Assembly: GCF_040219335.1 (NCBI RefSeq) | Contig: NZ_JAVJSQ010000026.1 | Span: 62,001 to 126,000, forward strand | Origin: Gimesia sp. | Lineage (GTDB): Bacteria; Planctomycetota; Planctomycetia; Planctomycetales; Planctomycetaceae | DNA: 64,000 nucleotides | Reading direction: 5' to 3' | In this document: piece after piece, positions 9,840 through 19,286 of the stretch | Layout: each line of letters starts with the position of its first letter | Numbering within the stretch: position 1 is the first letter of the stretch | The notes under the pieces: generated by a model | What the model was told of the DNA's origin: nothing | Database searches by the model: none | The model's input: only the letters and a program-made list of their open reading frames with translations | Made by a program: the position numbers and the translations under genes

Positions 9840-9913
9840 GGGCGATTAGCTCAGTTGGCTAGAGCATCTCGTTTACACCGAGAGGGTCGGGGGTTCGAGT
9901 CCCTCATCGCCCA
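9840..9913 (+). tRNA. tRNA-Val (anticodon UAC)
   Basis: A complete cloverleaf is seen: acceptor stem GGGCGAT/ATCGCCC (9840-9846 with 9906-9912), D arm GCTC...GAGC, anticodon stem TCTCG/CGAGA around the loop TTTACAC with anticodon TAC at 9874-9876, and a T arm with GTTCGAGT. The discriminator base is A at 9913 and CCA is not encoded. UAC reads valine GUA and, by wobble, other GUN codons. A terminator follows 30 bases later. Confidence 0.97.
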
Positions 9914-9943
9914 CTTTCAGCAGGAATCTGTTGATCCAAACAT

Positions 9944-9982
9944 AGAAAGCCCCTGTTTTACCAGTTAAAACAGGGGCTTTCT
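9944..9982 (+). terminator. Strong hairpin terminator after tRNA-Val
   Basis: A perfect 17-bp stem, AGAAAGCCCCTGTTTTA (9944-9960) with its reverse complement (9966-9982) around a five-base loop. It lies between the tRNA and the convergent DUF1501 gene. The symmetric A/T-rich stem base could stop transcription from both sides. Confidence 0.85.
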
Positions 9983-10043
9983 CTATTGGATGTCATCATT
10001 GCAGGATCTGAACAGCCTGTTTCACTTGAACAATGTTCAGATC

Positions 10044-11507
10044 TCAAGCCAGCAATCGTTGCACGACAGTCCCTTCCACATCGGTCAACCGGAAGTCGCG
10101 GCCCTGGAAGCGGTAAGTCAGTTCTTCGTGATTCAGGCCGAACAGATGTAGAATCGTGGCGTGCAGGTCGTGGACGTGGATCGGATCTTTGGCGACGCCC
10201 CAGCCGATTTCGTCGGTCTCACCGATTGTCTGGCCCCCTTTAATACCGCCTCCCGCCATCCACATGCTGAAGGAATAAGGATGATGGTCGCGGCCGGTGA
10301 CTTTCTTGAAATTGACCCGATTTTCTCCCAACGGCGTGCGGCCGAATTCGCCTCCCCAGACAACCAGGGTCTCGTCCAGCAGGCCACGGCGTTTGAGATC
10401 CTTGAGCAGAGCCGCAACTGGCTGATCGGAAATTTGAGTATAACGCTCCAACCCGCTGTCGAGTGAACTGTGATGATCCCAGGTGGAGAGGAACAGCGTC
10501 ACGAAACGCACGCCCCGTTCGACCATCCGCCGTGCCAGCAGACAGTTGCGGGCGTAAGAACCGAGGAAACCGGCGGTCCCACTTTTTGATGCCTCGTCAC
10601 GGGTCACACCGTATTCTTCGAGTGTCGTTTTCGTCTCGCCCGAAAGATCGAGCAGTTCCGGCGCGGTCTGCTGCATGCGGAATGCGAGCTCATATGCATT
10701 GATTCGGCTGGCAATTTCCGGATTCCCCACCTGCTCGAACCGCAGACCGTTTAATTCATTGATCGCCTGCAGGCTCCGCATTTGTGCGGCGGAAGAAACC
10801 TGTTGAGGTGTCTCCAGATTCAGAACCGGGCTTCCCTGATTCCGAAAGAGTGTCCCCGCGTATTGCGACGGGAGAAAACCGCTGGACCAGCTTGAGGCAC
10901 CACCCGGCAGGCCGCGTCCCAACGTCGCCAGCACCACGTAGCCTGGCAGGTTTGAGGATTCGCTCCCCAGTCCATAGTTGAGCCACGAGCCCAGTGTGGG
11001 GCGTCCCTGCAGATCGGATCCGGTGAGCATCATCAGCTGGCCGGGCAGGTGATTGAACTGCTCACAGTGCATGGAACGGATCATGGCGATGTCGTCCACG
11101 CAGGTACTCAGGTGGGGCAGCAGATCGGAAAGCTCCATGCCGCACTCACCATAACGCTTGAACGTGCGCGGGCTCCCCATCAGGCGCGCGGCCTCTTTCT
11201 GAATGAAAGCAAACTTAATGTCTTTGAGCATCGAATCGGGCATCGGCTGACCATCGAGTTCATTCAGCTTCGGCTTGGGGTCGAACAGATCCATCTGGCT
11301 CGGTCCTCCTTCCATGAACAGATAGATGCAGCGTTTGGCCTTGGGGGCAAAGTGAGCCTGCGGTGTGGAATTTTCGGAAGCGAGCAGGCCTTCCTCTTTC
11401 AGCAGTGAAGCCAGGGCCAGCGTTCCCAGACCACTGGCACCGGTGGCAAAGAACCGCCGCCGATTCAGCAGCGACTGCTCAGAATGTGACTGTGGTGGAA
11501 ACGGCAT
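10044..11507 (-). CDS. DUF1501 protein with Tat signal
   Basis: A 487-residue protein of the DUF1501 family, a group related to sulfatase/alkaline-phosphatase-fold proteins and abundant in planctomycetes. The N-terminus LNRRRFFATGASGLGTLALA is a twin-arginine signal, so the protein is exported folded. Family marks include YLFMEGGPSQMDLFDPKP, MIRSMHCEQFNHLPGQ, the WGGEFGRTP segment and GRDHHPYSFSMWMAGGGIKGG with the HH pair near the C-terminus. It begins 2 bases after the stop of the DUF1549/DUF1553 gene, so the two are translationally coupled, the arrangement usual for this pair. The biochemical role is not established; handling of sulfated or complex polysaccharide is often supposed. Confidence 0.95.
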   Translation of the reverse strand: MPFPPQSHSEQSLLNRRRFFATGASGLGTLALASLLKEEGLLASENSTPQAHFAPKAKRCIYLFMEGGPSQMDLFDPKPKLNELDGQPMPDSMLKDIKFAFIQKEAARLMGSPRTFKRYGECGMELSDLLPHLSTCVDDIAMIRSMHCEQFNHLPGQLMMLTGSDLQGRPTLGSWLNYGLGSESSNLPGYVVLATLGRGLPGGASSWSSGFLPSQYAGTLFRNQGSPVLNLETPQQVSSAAQMRSLQAINELNGLRFEQVGNPEIASRINAYELAFRMQQTAPELLDLSGETKTTLEEYGVTRDEASKSGTAGFLGSYARNCLLARRMVERGVRFVTLFLSTWDHHSSLDSGLERYTQISDQPVAALLKDLKRRGLLDETLVVWGGEFGRTPLGENRVNFKKVTGRDHHPYSFSMWMAGGGIKGGQTIGETDEIGWGVAKDPIHVHDLHATILHLFGLNHEELTYRFQGRDFRLTDVEGTVVQRLLA

Positions 11508-11509
11508 GA

Positions 11510-13945
11510 TCAGTCTCTCGTAATAAATTCATCCAGGTTCATAATGATGCGGGCCAGCTGGACCATCGCGGTCTCTGCTGGTTTCTGTGGTGGTTTTGCA
11601 CCAGCTTGTTTCGCTTCCGCCAGATGTAGCAGATCGCTCCAGGCGGACTGCAGGGCGACCGCTTCCGGCTCACCGGCAGGACGCGACAGACAGCGCAGAT
11701 ACATTTCCTGAATCGCCGCGGAAATGTTGTCGGCGTGTTTCTCCTGCATCTGTTTTCCCAGTACTTCAGCACACTCGAAAAACATCGGACTATTGAGCAG
11801 AGTCAAAGCCTGCAGCGGTGTATTGGAACGTTCGCGACGACTGCAGGAGACGGTCGCATCCGGTGCATCGAACGTCATCAGCATCGGGAACGGCACCGTC
11901 CGTTTGAAAACAATATACATCCCCCGTCGATAACGGGCACTCCCCTGAGTAGCGGGCCATTTAACGCTCCGCCCCACATCGGTCACGAAGGCAGGCAGTG
12001 GTGGACGAATTCCCTTACGACCGATGGTTCGATCCAGCAGACCACTGGCGGTCAGATGAATATCGCGAACGATTTCCGCTTCGACGCGAAAGCTGTTCTG
12101 TCTCCAGAAGAGCAGGTTATTAACATCCTGAGGTACGTCACGTGCATTGGCGGCGGACGACATCTGATAGGCTGAAGACATCACAATCAGTTTGATCATC
12201 GCTTTGCGGCTCCAGTCGCGTTGTCTGTATTCGGAGGCGAGCCAGTCCAGCAGCAGCGGATGAGTGGGTGTTGCTCCTTTAGTGCCAAAGTCGTTCGGCG
12301 TTGACACGATGCCCCGTCCGAACAGATGCTGCCAGATGCGGTTCACCGCCACCCGTGCGGTTAATGGGTTCTCTTCCCGGAAGAGCCAGTTTGCCAGATC
12401 GAGTCGATCGGGCGCGGGCTGACGCGACTGCAGATCCGGCAGTACAGAGGGCGTTCCCGGACTGACCTTGTCTCCCGGACGATTATAAACGCCGCGAACA
12501 TGCACGAACGTTTCGCGACGGTCTTTAGTCCGTTCCGTGAAAATCGGGGCACGCGTAGAGGGAGCCTGCGGCCGGGAGGAGAGGAGTTTCCCCAGCCTGG
12601 CTGAGAGCTTGTCCCACCCCTCTTTTTTCGTCTGATAAAACGGTTCCAGCTTTTTCAAATCGGATGAGCGTTTATAGCCCTTCAGAATCTTATCGATTTC
12701 CGTGCGCTGTTTTTCGTTGAGGTCTGCCTTTTCGTAAGTCTTGATTTCCTGCTGGCAGCGACCGTAATCGGGTTGCCAGTCAGCGAGAGCCTGCTGGTAT
12801 TCCTGTTTTTCCCAGTCCCGCGTGACCTTGACCGTGGTCTCATCCGCATTGTTAAAGAAAGAATACAGCTGGTAAAATTCGTTCTGCGAAATGGGATCGT
12901 GTTTGTGATCGTGACACTCAGCACAGCCGAGAGTCAGTCCCAACCAGACCATGCCGGTCGTATTGACACGGTCGACGATCTCTTTAGTGCGGTAGAGTTC
13001 GAGATCGACGCCGGCTTCTGTGTTTTTCAGAGTATTACGATGAAAGCCAGTCGCCACCTTTTGCGAAACGGTCGACTTTTCAAACAAATCACCGGCTAAC
13101 TGTTCTTTGGAGAACTGATCGAAGGGCAGATCCTGATTGATCGCATCGATGACCCACTCCCGATAAACCCAGACGTGCGGTCGTATGCTGTCGCCCAGGT
13201 AACCGGAACTGTCCGCATAGCGGGCCATGTCCAGCCAGTAGCGTCCCCAGCGTTCACCAAAATGGGGTGAGGCCAGCAGTTTGTCTACGAGTTTTTCGTA
13301 GCTCTGAGGATCGGTATCTGCCACAAAGGCTTCGACTTCGTCAGGCGCAGGCAGCAAGCCCACCAGATCCAGATACAGGCGGCGGATCAACGTCCGTCGA
13401 TCTGCAGGAGGAGCTGGCTGGACACCGGCGGCTTGCAGTCGCGAAGCAATAAAAGCATCTATCGAGTTGCGAAGCGGGAAATGATCCGTCGATTTTACGT
13501 CCACGGGAACCGCTGGTTGACTCAGCGGAGCAAGCGACCACAGGAGCGGCGCTTCCAGCTCCAGTTTTTCCGGCCAGACAGCGCCCTCTTTGATCCAGCG
13601 ACGAAGGATTGACTGCTCCTGTTCAGAGAGCGGAGGTGCCTCGCGGGGCATCTCGGCAACTCCGTTACTGGGAGTGATCAGATCCAGCAGGTAGCTCGCG
13701 TCCGGATCTCCAGGATCCACGATCTCCCCACTTTCGCCCCCGTGTAATGTTGCGTCCAGGGAATGCAGCGAAAGTTCCCCCTGTCGAACCCGTCTGTTAT
13801 GGCAGACCAGGCAGTGCTGTTCCAGGATAGGTGCCACATCACGACGAAAGTCAACCGGCTCTGCAGCGCAGAACTGATTGCCAGCCATCAGGCACAGTCC
13901 ACTCAGCAGAATGATCAGTGTGGTCCGAATTCTCGAATCAGTCAT
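11510..13945 (-). CDS. PSCyt1-DUF1549-DUF1553 secreted cytochrome-like protein
   Basis: An 811-residue exported protein with the three-part planctomycete architecture: a cytochrome-c-like PSCyt1 domain after the signal peptide (haem motif CLVCH, residues 45-49), then DUF1549 (around SPHFGERWGRYWLDMARYADS...) and DUF1553 at the C-terminus (around NPLTARVAVNRIWQHLFGRGIV and SNTPLQALTLLNSPMF). The start at 13945 gives MTDSRIRTTLIILLSGLCLM, a good Sec signal; the frame is open 30 codons further upstream, but those lack signal features. It is the first gene of the pair with DUF1501. Redox or haem binding at the cell surface is likely; the substrate is unknown. Confidence 0.95.
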   Translation of the reverse strand: MTDSRIRTTLIILLSGLCLMAGNQFCAAEPVDFRRDVAPILEQHCLVCHNRRVRQGELSLHSLDATLHGGESGEIVDPGDPDASYLLDLITPSNGVAEMPREAPPLSEQEQSILRRWIKEGAVWPEKLELEAPLLWSLAPLSQPAVPVDVKSTDHFPLRNSIDAFIASRLQAAGVQPAPPADRRTLIRRLYLDLVGLLPAPDEVEAFVADTDPQSYEKLVDKLLASPHFGERWGRYWLDMARYADSSGYLGDSIRPHVWVYREWVIDAINQDLPFDQFSKEQLAGDLFEKSTVSQKVATGFHRNTLKNTEAGVDLELYRTKEIVDRVNTTGMVWLGLTLGCAECHDHKHDPISQNEFYQLYSFFNNADETTVKVTRDWEKQEYQQALADWQPDYGRCQQEIKTYEKADLNEKQRTEIDKILKGYKRSSDLKKLEPFYQTKKEGWDKLSARLGKLLSSRPQAPSTRAPIFTERTKDRRETFVHVRGVYNRPGDKVSPGTPSVLPDLQSRQPAPDRLDLANWLFREENPLTARVAVNRIWQHLFGRGIVSTPNDFGTKGATPTHPLLLDWLASEYRQRDWSRKAMIKLIVMSSAYQMSSAANARDVPQDVNNLLFWRQNSFRVEAEIVRDIHLTASGLLDRTIGRKGIRPPLPAFVTDVGRSVKWPATQGSARYRRGMYIVFKRTVPFPMLMTFDAPDATVSCSRRERSNTPLQALTLLNSPMFFECAEVLGKQMQEKHADNISAAIQEMYLRCLSRPAGEPEAVALQSAWSDLLHLAEAKQAGAKPPQKPAETAMVQLARIIMNLDEFITRD

Positions 13946-14090
13946 AAATCGACGATCTTTCGGGTTGCTCGCGGGAGGCTGGGATCGTGAGGCAGGATAA
14001 ACACATCGGTGAGAGACCATTCTAACCCGGGTCACTCACCTGAAACAACCCCCTTATGGGCTACGTCCCACAGGGGGGACAGACTGCTGG

Positions 14091-15557
14091 TTACGAGTCT
14101 TCTTTTTTCAACTGGGCAAACAGTTCGAGCAACATGTTTACAATTTTGGTACTGGCGTCTTTTTCTACATAATTGGTTCCCAGCCAGGTTTCATAGCCCC
14201 CCAGCCGATGCTGCTCGGGTGTGGGCAGATAACCGAACGAACCATTGGCCAGTTCGATGGTAAATGTGGGCTGGAAGGGGCTGCGTTCTTTGAGCTCCAG
14301 ACCGGTTTCAGTAAACGTTTCAAAAGGAATTGCACAGATTCCCAGTGAGCCGATCCGCATCACCTGCAGAGGGACTTCGATCTGGTCCGGCGCTTCCATG
14401 ATTTTGGCAATCCGCTCTGCATAGATTTCTTCCCGTCGATGCTTTGCCCGGTTCCCGTCCCCAGCTTCGGATTTGATTTTCTCGAAGTGTGCCAGCATCT
14501 CCGGCGTTGGTTTGCGGAGTTTCAGAGGCAGTTTCGCAGCAGCGGCTCCCAGCGGGACCCAGTTATGATATTTGATGGTCTGCTGTGCTTCATAGACGCG
14601 GCTGGCCACCTTCTCAGCGACTTCCTGCATTTTTTCATAACGCTGGTAACGCTTGCCCCCCTTCTCGGTGAAATTGATGTTGTTCACATCACCACTGGTG
14701 CCGTTGGATAAAATACCGACAAAAGGTGGCGACTGATCCTGGGCCCCCAGTTTCTGTTCAATGTATTTCGCAAAGTAGCCGAAGTAATCAGCCGAGACAT
14801 CACCGGACTGCACGCCGCCTACATAGTGCAGCGAGTAATTTGCCAGCAGAGCGATGGGGCGTCCCTTTTGACTTTGGATCGAAATAAAGCTGACCTGCGG
14901 GTCAGTCGGACCAGCCGGACGATCCAGGGCTTTATTTCCCCGCGGAGGATTCATGCGGACGCGATCCAGGCCACCAAAGGGATTGGTCAGCAGTGAAGTG
15001 TCATTTACATACCAACGACGGTTGAAGACTTCTGACGGCTCATCGACCTGTCCCCAGCCAATTCGTGCCGGCTCCAGTTGATACAGGGCACGACGCACGC
15101 CATCCGAGATCCGGCTGGCCAGGAATTTCTGATACTCGGTGAATTCGGTTTCCCGCAGCACTTTGGAAGGCCCCCGAGCCGTAGTAGCGGAATGCGTGTG
15201 CGTTGAAGCCATCAGCAGCTGTGATTTGGGAATGCTGGTATGTTTATGAACCTGCTCTTTCGCCAGATCGAAGACCGATTCCGGAATCCCGACGTTATCG
15301 CAGAGCACAATCGCCAGCTTGACCTTACCGTTATCGAGCACAATGCAGCGGGCGTGCAGTTCGTCGTGAATGCGTTTGGCGGGTATCGGTTTCCAGCCTC
15401 CCACAATCAGTTCGCCTAAGGGGGGAGTGATATTACTGGTGGCCGCTCCTGCCAGTAAGACAGGCTGTTTCTCTTCGGCTTGCGTTTTAACACACAAAGT
15501 CAGCGCCAGGGTAATGCAGATTGTTATTGGCAAGATGCGATACAGGTTCGAAAACAT
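14091..15557 (-). CDS. Neutral-ceramidase-like secreted protein
   Basis: A 488-residue exported protein related to the neutral/alkaline non-lysosomal ceramidase N-terminal family. The ATG at 15557 has GAGAGGAAG upstream and starts a Sec signal (MFSNLYRILPITICITLALTL). Family marks are GAATSNITPPLGELIVGG near the mature start, LCDNVGIPESV, the metal-binding STHTHSATT, and LANYSLHYVGG. In true ceramidases the catalytic serine lies in a GDVSPN motif; here the matching place reads GTSGDVNNINF, with Asn where Ser is expected. Ceramidase activity is therefore doubtful and another hydrolase role is possible. It lies 145 bases upstream of the DUF1549 gene on the same strand. Confidence 0.85.
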   Translation of the reverse strand: MFSNLYRILPITICITLALTLCVKTQAEEKQPVLLAGAATSNITPPLGELIVGGWKPIPAKRIHDELHARCIVLDNGKVKLAIVLCDNVGIPESVFDLAKEQVHKHTSIPKSQLLMASTHTHSATTARGPSKVLRETEFTEYQKFLASRISDGVRRALYQLEPARIGWGQVDEPSEVFNRRWYVNDTSLLTNPFGGLDRVRMNPPRGNKALDRPAGPTDPQVSFISIQSQKGRPIALLANYSLHYVGGVQSGDVSADYFGYFAKYIEQKLGAQDQSPPFVGILSNGTSGDVNNINFTEKGGKRYQRYEKMQEVAEKVASRVYEAQQTIKYHNWVPLGAAAAKLPLKLRKPTPEMLAHFEKIKSEAGDGNRAKHRREEIYAERIAKIMEAPDQIEVPLQVMRIGSLGICAIPFETFTETGLELKERSPFQPTFTIELANGSFGYLPTPEQHRLGGYETWLGTNYVEKDASTKIVNMLLELFAQLKKEDS

Positions 15558-15931
15558 TTCCAGACTTCCTCTCAGATTCAATTCATCAGATGTGACGCTT
15601 TCTGCAGATTCCGCTGCAGACCGAGTTCATTCTAACCATCAACCGGCATTGATGCCAGAAGGAAGACCAGTTCAAAGCTGAGTCTGTTTCCGGCTGAACT
15701 GTTTTCGACAAAGATCGTCCCTCTTACAGGCCGTAGCTGAAATGGTTTTGATCCGTTAGAATCGAATGTGCGTTCCGATTCAGGACCGGTTCCGAATCGG
15801 AACATACGCCTTGATCCAAAGATTTGAAAGCCCATGAAATCAATACTGCGACTTCCTGACGTGATCCCTGGTTTCCAGGTTTACCTGTCACTTGCCAGCA
15901 ACTGCTCTTCAACGGAGAGGAGTGTCGCCTG
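15558..15931. other. Divergent intergenic region with inverted repeats
   Basis: This 374-base gap separates the ceramidase-like gene from the Ca2+ ATPase gene. It contains a perfect 10-bp inverted repeat GTTCCGATTC/GAATCGGAAC (15774-15783 and 15796-15805) and a 7-bp repeat CAGTTCA/TGAACTG near 15670-15705. No T-run follows either, so operators are more likely than terminators. I see no short gene. Confidence 0.45.
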
Positions 15932-18610
15932 ATGAACTCTGCAGACCACACCTCACCCGCCTGGTATCTGCTTGATGACAATGCTGCGGCAGACCGACTG
16001 CATTCCCCTGAGCAGGGATTGACTTCTGCGGAGGTCGAATCCCGCCAGGTCGAGTACGGTCTGAATGAACTCGTTGAAAAACAACGAAAATCAATCTGGA
16101 TGATGTTTCTGGACCAGTTCAAAGATTTCATGATTCTGGTCCTGATCGCGGCTGCAGTCGTTTCCGGGATCATCGGCGAGCCAGCCGATACGATCGCCAT
16201 CACCGTGATTGTATTACTGAATGCGATCCTCGGGTTCGTACAGGAATATCGGGCCGAAAAAGCAATGGCGGCACTGAAGAAGATGGCCGCCCCTTCCGCC
16301 AATGTGATGCGCGGAGGAAAAATCACAACGCTGCCGGTCAATCAACTGGTTCCTGGAGACCGCGTCATGCTTGAAGCGGGGAACATTGTCCCTGCCGATA
16401 TGAGACTGACGGAAGCGGTCCAACTGCAGATCGATGAAGCAGCTTTGACTGGGGAATCACTGGCGGTAGAGAAACAGACCGGCCAGCTTAGCGAAGAGGA
16501 ACTTCCTCTCGGTGATCGAAAAAATCTTGCTTTTAAAGGAACACTGATTACCAAAGGTCACGGCCAGGGAATCGTCACTGAAACCGGCATGCAGACCCAA
16601 CTGGGACAAATCGCTGCACTGCTTCAGGACCAGGATCAGGGGCGCACACCGCTCCAGAAACGACTGGCGACGTTCGGTCAGAAACTGGCTTATGCCATAT
16701 TCGCGATCTGTATCATCGTGTTTGTCGCAGGTCTCTTACGCGGTGAACCACCCTTGCTGATGCTGCTGACCGCAATCTCGCTGGCAGTCGCCGCTATCCC
16801 CGAAGCACTGCCTGCGGTGATCACGATTTCGCTGGCACTGGGTGCACGCAAGCTGGTCAAGCAGCAGGCACTGATTCGCAAACTCCCCGCGGTAGAGACC
16901 CTGGGATCGGTCTCATATATCTGTACTGACAAGACAGGAACCCTCACCCAGAACCGGATGACGGTCGAGCAGGTTTACCTTGACAGTCAGATCCGCTCTA
17001 CGGATGAACTCCCAAAAACAGAATCTGGTTCTACAACCAGCCAAAGTCTCGCTGACAAACCGCACGCGGAATTACTACTCTCTGCCCTGTCACTCTGTAA
17101 CGACACACGACTGGACGGCGAGGACGAAGTTGTCGGTGATCCAACAGAAACGGCACTCTTTGAACTCGCCCGGGAAAAAGGATTCCTGCGGGATGCGCTG
17201 GAATCCGCTTTTCCCCGCCTGGCTGAAATTCCTTTCGATGCGGAACGCAAACTGATGACGACTTTTCATCCCTGGAGCGATGGAAAAGTCGTATCGATTA
17301 CCAAGGGGGCTGCAGAAGAGATCGTGGCCCGAGCAACACACCTCCAAGTGAAAGAGGGACTGACTGACATCGACCAGAGCCAGGTGATGCAGCATACCGA
17401 ACAGATCGCCGGCGAGGGATTAAGAACACTTGGCTTCGCTTTGCGGATCTGGGACGCGGTTCCAGAGTCACTGATCCCGGAAGAGATTGAAGCGGACCTG
17501 ACCCTGGTGGGGCTGGTCGGCATGCTGGATCCTCCCCGTCCGGAAGCAGCCGAGTCGGTCGCCCTCTGTCAGACTGCAGGCATCCATCCTGTGATGATCA
17601 CCGGAGACCACCCGCTGACCGCAGCAGTCATCGCCCGACGGGTGGGAATCATTGATGAAGAGGAAACGGAATCGGTCATCACCGGAAAGGAACTTCAACC
17701 GCTTACACTTGAAGAGCTGGAAGCACGGGTGGAGAAAATTCGGGTTTATGCACGCGTTTCACCGCAACAGAAACTGAAGATCGTGCAGGCCTTACAGAAT
17801 CGCGGTCATTTTGTAGCCATGACTGGAGACGGCGTTAATGATGCACCGGCCTTGAAACGCGCCGACATCGGAGTCGCAATGGGCATCACCGGCACAGATG
17901 TCTCCAAGGAAGCAGCCCACATGATTCTGCTGGACGATAATTTTTCTACGATCGTCAAAACGGTCAGAGAAGGACGGCGGATCTTTGACAACATTCGCAA
18001 ATTTATCAAGTACACGATGACCAGCAACCTGGGTGAAATCTGGACGATCTTTCTGGCTCCCCTGCTCGGCCTGCCGATTCCGCTGCTGCCGATTCATATT
18101 CTGTGGATTAACCTGGTAACCGATGGTATTCCCGGCCTGGCTTTGACGGCAGAGCCTGGTGAAAAAAATCTGATGCAACGGTCACCCCGTCATCCCCAGG
18201 AAAGCATTTTTGCCCACGGACTGGGCGCGCATATCATCTGGGTCGGATTATTGATGGGAGCGGTTTCGCTGTTTACGCAAGCCTGGTTTATCGATCGCAG
18301 CCCGGAACACTGGCAGACAATGGTTTTTACTGTCCTCTGTCTGAGTCAGATGGGCCATGTGCTGGCAATTCGCTCAGAACGGGAATCGTTCTTTTCGCAG
18401 GGACCGTTATCGAACAAGCCACTATTTGGTGCCGTTCTGCTGACATTCACTTTGCAGATGGCCACGATTTATATTCCGATTTTGAACGAGGTCTTCAAGA
18501 CCGCCCCCTTGACGGCGGCAGAGCTGGGCATCACACTTGCGCTCTCTTCAATTGTGTTCATCGCCGTGGAAGTAGAAAAAACATTCAAGCGAAAAAAGAG
18601 CTCGCACTGA
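15932..18610 (+). CDS. Calcium-type P-type ATPase (P2A)
   Basis: An 892-residue ion pump of the SERCA/PMR1-like P2 group, which exports Ca2+ (or Mn2+) using ATP. Seen in order: a cation-transporter N-terminal domain, TGES of the actuator domain, the phosphorylated Asp in DKTGTLTQ (Asp333), a nucleotide-binding domain with KGAAEEI, and TGDGVNDAPALK of the hinge. Cation-site residues match the Ca2+ pumps: IPEALPA in M4, SNLGE in M5, and NLVTDGIP in M6. The start ATG follows GGAGAGGAG at suitable distance. About ten membrane helices are expected, in the cytoplasmic membrane. The gene stands alone, with an inverted repeat about 125 bases upstream. Confidence 0.93.
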   Translation: MNSADHTSPAWYLLDDNAAADRLHSPEQGLTSAEVESRQVEYGLNELVEKQRKSIWMMFLDQFKDFMILVLIAAAVVSGIIGEPADTIAITVIVLLNAILGFVQEYRAEKAMAALKKMAAPSANVMRGGKITTLPVNQLVPGDRVMLEAGNIVPADMRLTEAVQLQIDEAALTGESLAVEKQTGQLSEEELPLGDRKNLAFKGTLITKGHGQGIVTETGMQTQLGQIAALLQDQDQGRTPLQKRLATFGQKLAYAIFAICIIVFVAGLLRGEPPLLMLLTAISLAVAAIPEALPAVITISLALGARKLVKQQALIRKLPAVETLGSVSYICTDKTGTLTQNRMTVEQVYLDSQIRSTDELPKTESGSTTSQSLADKPHAELLLSALSLCNDTRLDGEDEVVGDPTETALFELAREKGFLRDALESAFPRLAEIPFDAERKLMTTFHPWSDGKVVSITKGAAEEIVARATHLQVKEGLTDIDQSQVMQHTEQIAGEGLRTLGFALRIWDAVPESLIPEEIEADLTLVGLVGMLDPPRPEAAESVALCQTAGIHPVMITGDHPLTAAVIARRVGIIDEEETESVITGKELQPLTLEELEARVEKIRVYARVSPQQKLKIVQALQNRGHFVAMTGDGVNDAPALKRADIGVAMGITGTDVSKEAAHMILLDDNFSTIVKTVREGRRIFDNIRKFIKYTMTSNLGEIWTIFLAPLLGLPIPLLPIHILWINLVTDGIPGLALTAEPGEKNLMQRSPRHPQESIFAHGLGAHIIWVGLLMGAVSLFTQAWFIDRSPEHWQTMVFTVLCLSQMGHVLAIRSERESFFSQGPLSNKPLFGAVLLTFTLQMATIYIPILNEVFKTAPLTAAELGITLALSSIVFIAVEVEKTFKRKKSSH

Positions 18611-18620
18611 AAACGAAAGA

Positions 18621-19120
18621 ATGAAATTTCCACACGAATACGAAGCAAAAGAATCCTCTGATACGTTCTAGTTTCCGGTCTGATTAATCCAGGTTTCACC
18701 GGGTACGGTGGTGGAACAGACAATGAACGTCTTGCACAAACTTCGGTAGCTGGCACAGTGACCTACAATGGAACACCCGTTGAAGGAGCGAGCATTGCTT
18801 TTGTTCCCGTTGATCAGTCGAACGGACGCAATGCCAACGGTCTGTCGAACGCGGAAGGTCTGTTTCAGATGGGGACATTCGAAGGCACTGATGGTGTCGT
18901 GCCTGGCAATTACCAGGTCATGATCACGAAATTTGAAACATCCGAAACTCCAGAAGCACTACCGGAAGATGATCCCAATTACGATCCGAATCCCAAACCG
19001 CAACCTCCGCCTGAAAATCTGCTGCCGGAAAAATACGCGTCTGCCGACAACTCAGGCCTGACCGTCACCGTCGAGGATGGTAATGAAATTACTGATCTCA
19101 AATTTGATCTGCAGGATTAG
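18621..19120 (+). pseudogene. Decayed small lipoprotein gene (carboxypeptidase-regulatory-like domain)
   Basis: The intact part (from 18662, or from a GTG at 18758 giving 120 residues) encodes a single regulatory/Ig-like domain: VAGTVTYNGTPVEGASIAFVPVD, then GVVPGNYQVMI and a Pro-rich loop ending at NEITDLKFDLQD. Planctomycete proteins of this kind are normally lipoproteins. Upstream in the same frame I can read a ruined lipoprotein signal: ISTRIRSKRIL, then a TGA stop (18659-18661), then YVLVSGLINPGFTGYGGG, where the lipobox Cys would be Tyr (TAC). The only ATG that would begin it (18621) is out of frame by one base at an A-run. Three separate lesions argue for loss of function rather than one sequencing slip. 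A short cytosolic product from the GTG cannot be excluded. Confidence 0.6.
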
Positions 19121-19286
19121 GTTACTGTTTCAGCCTGAGCGCTCATTCTCCTGCTTTGTGAACCACTATAATGTAAGTGCGAATTTGCATCCCCAGTTCA
19201 CCCGTGTATACTGACAGAACCACCCCAGATGAACACGCGGCTAGCGTGTATCGTTCGCTGAGGCAATTACTGTAAGGAGCACGGGA

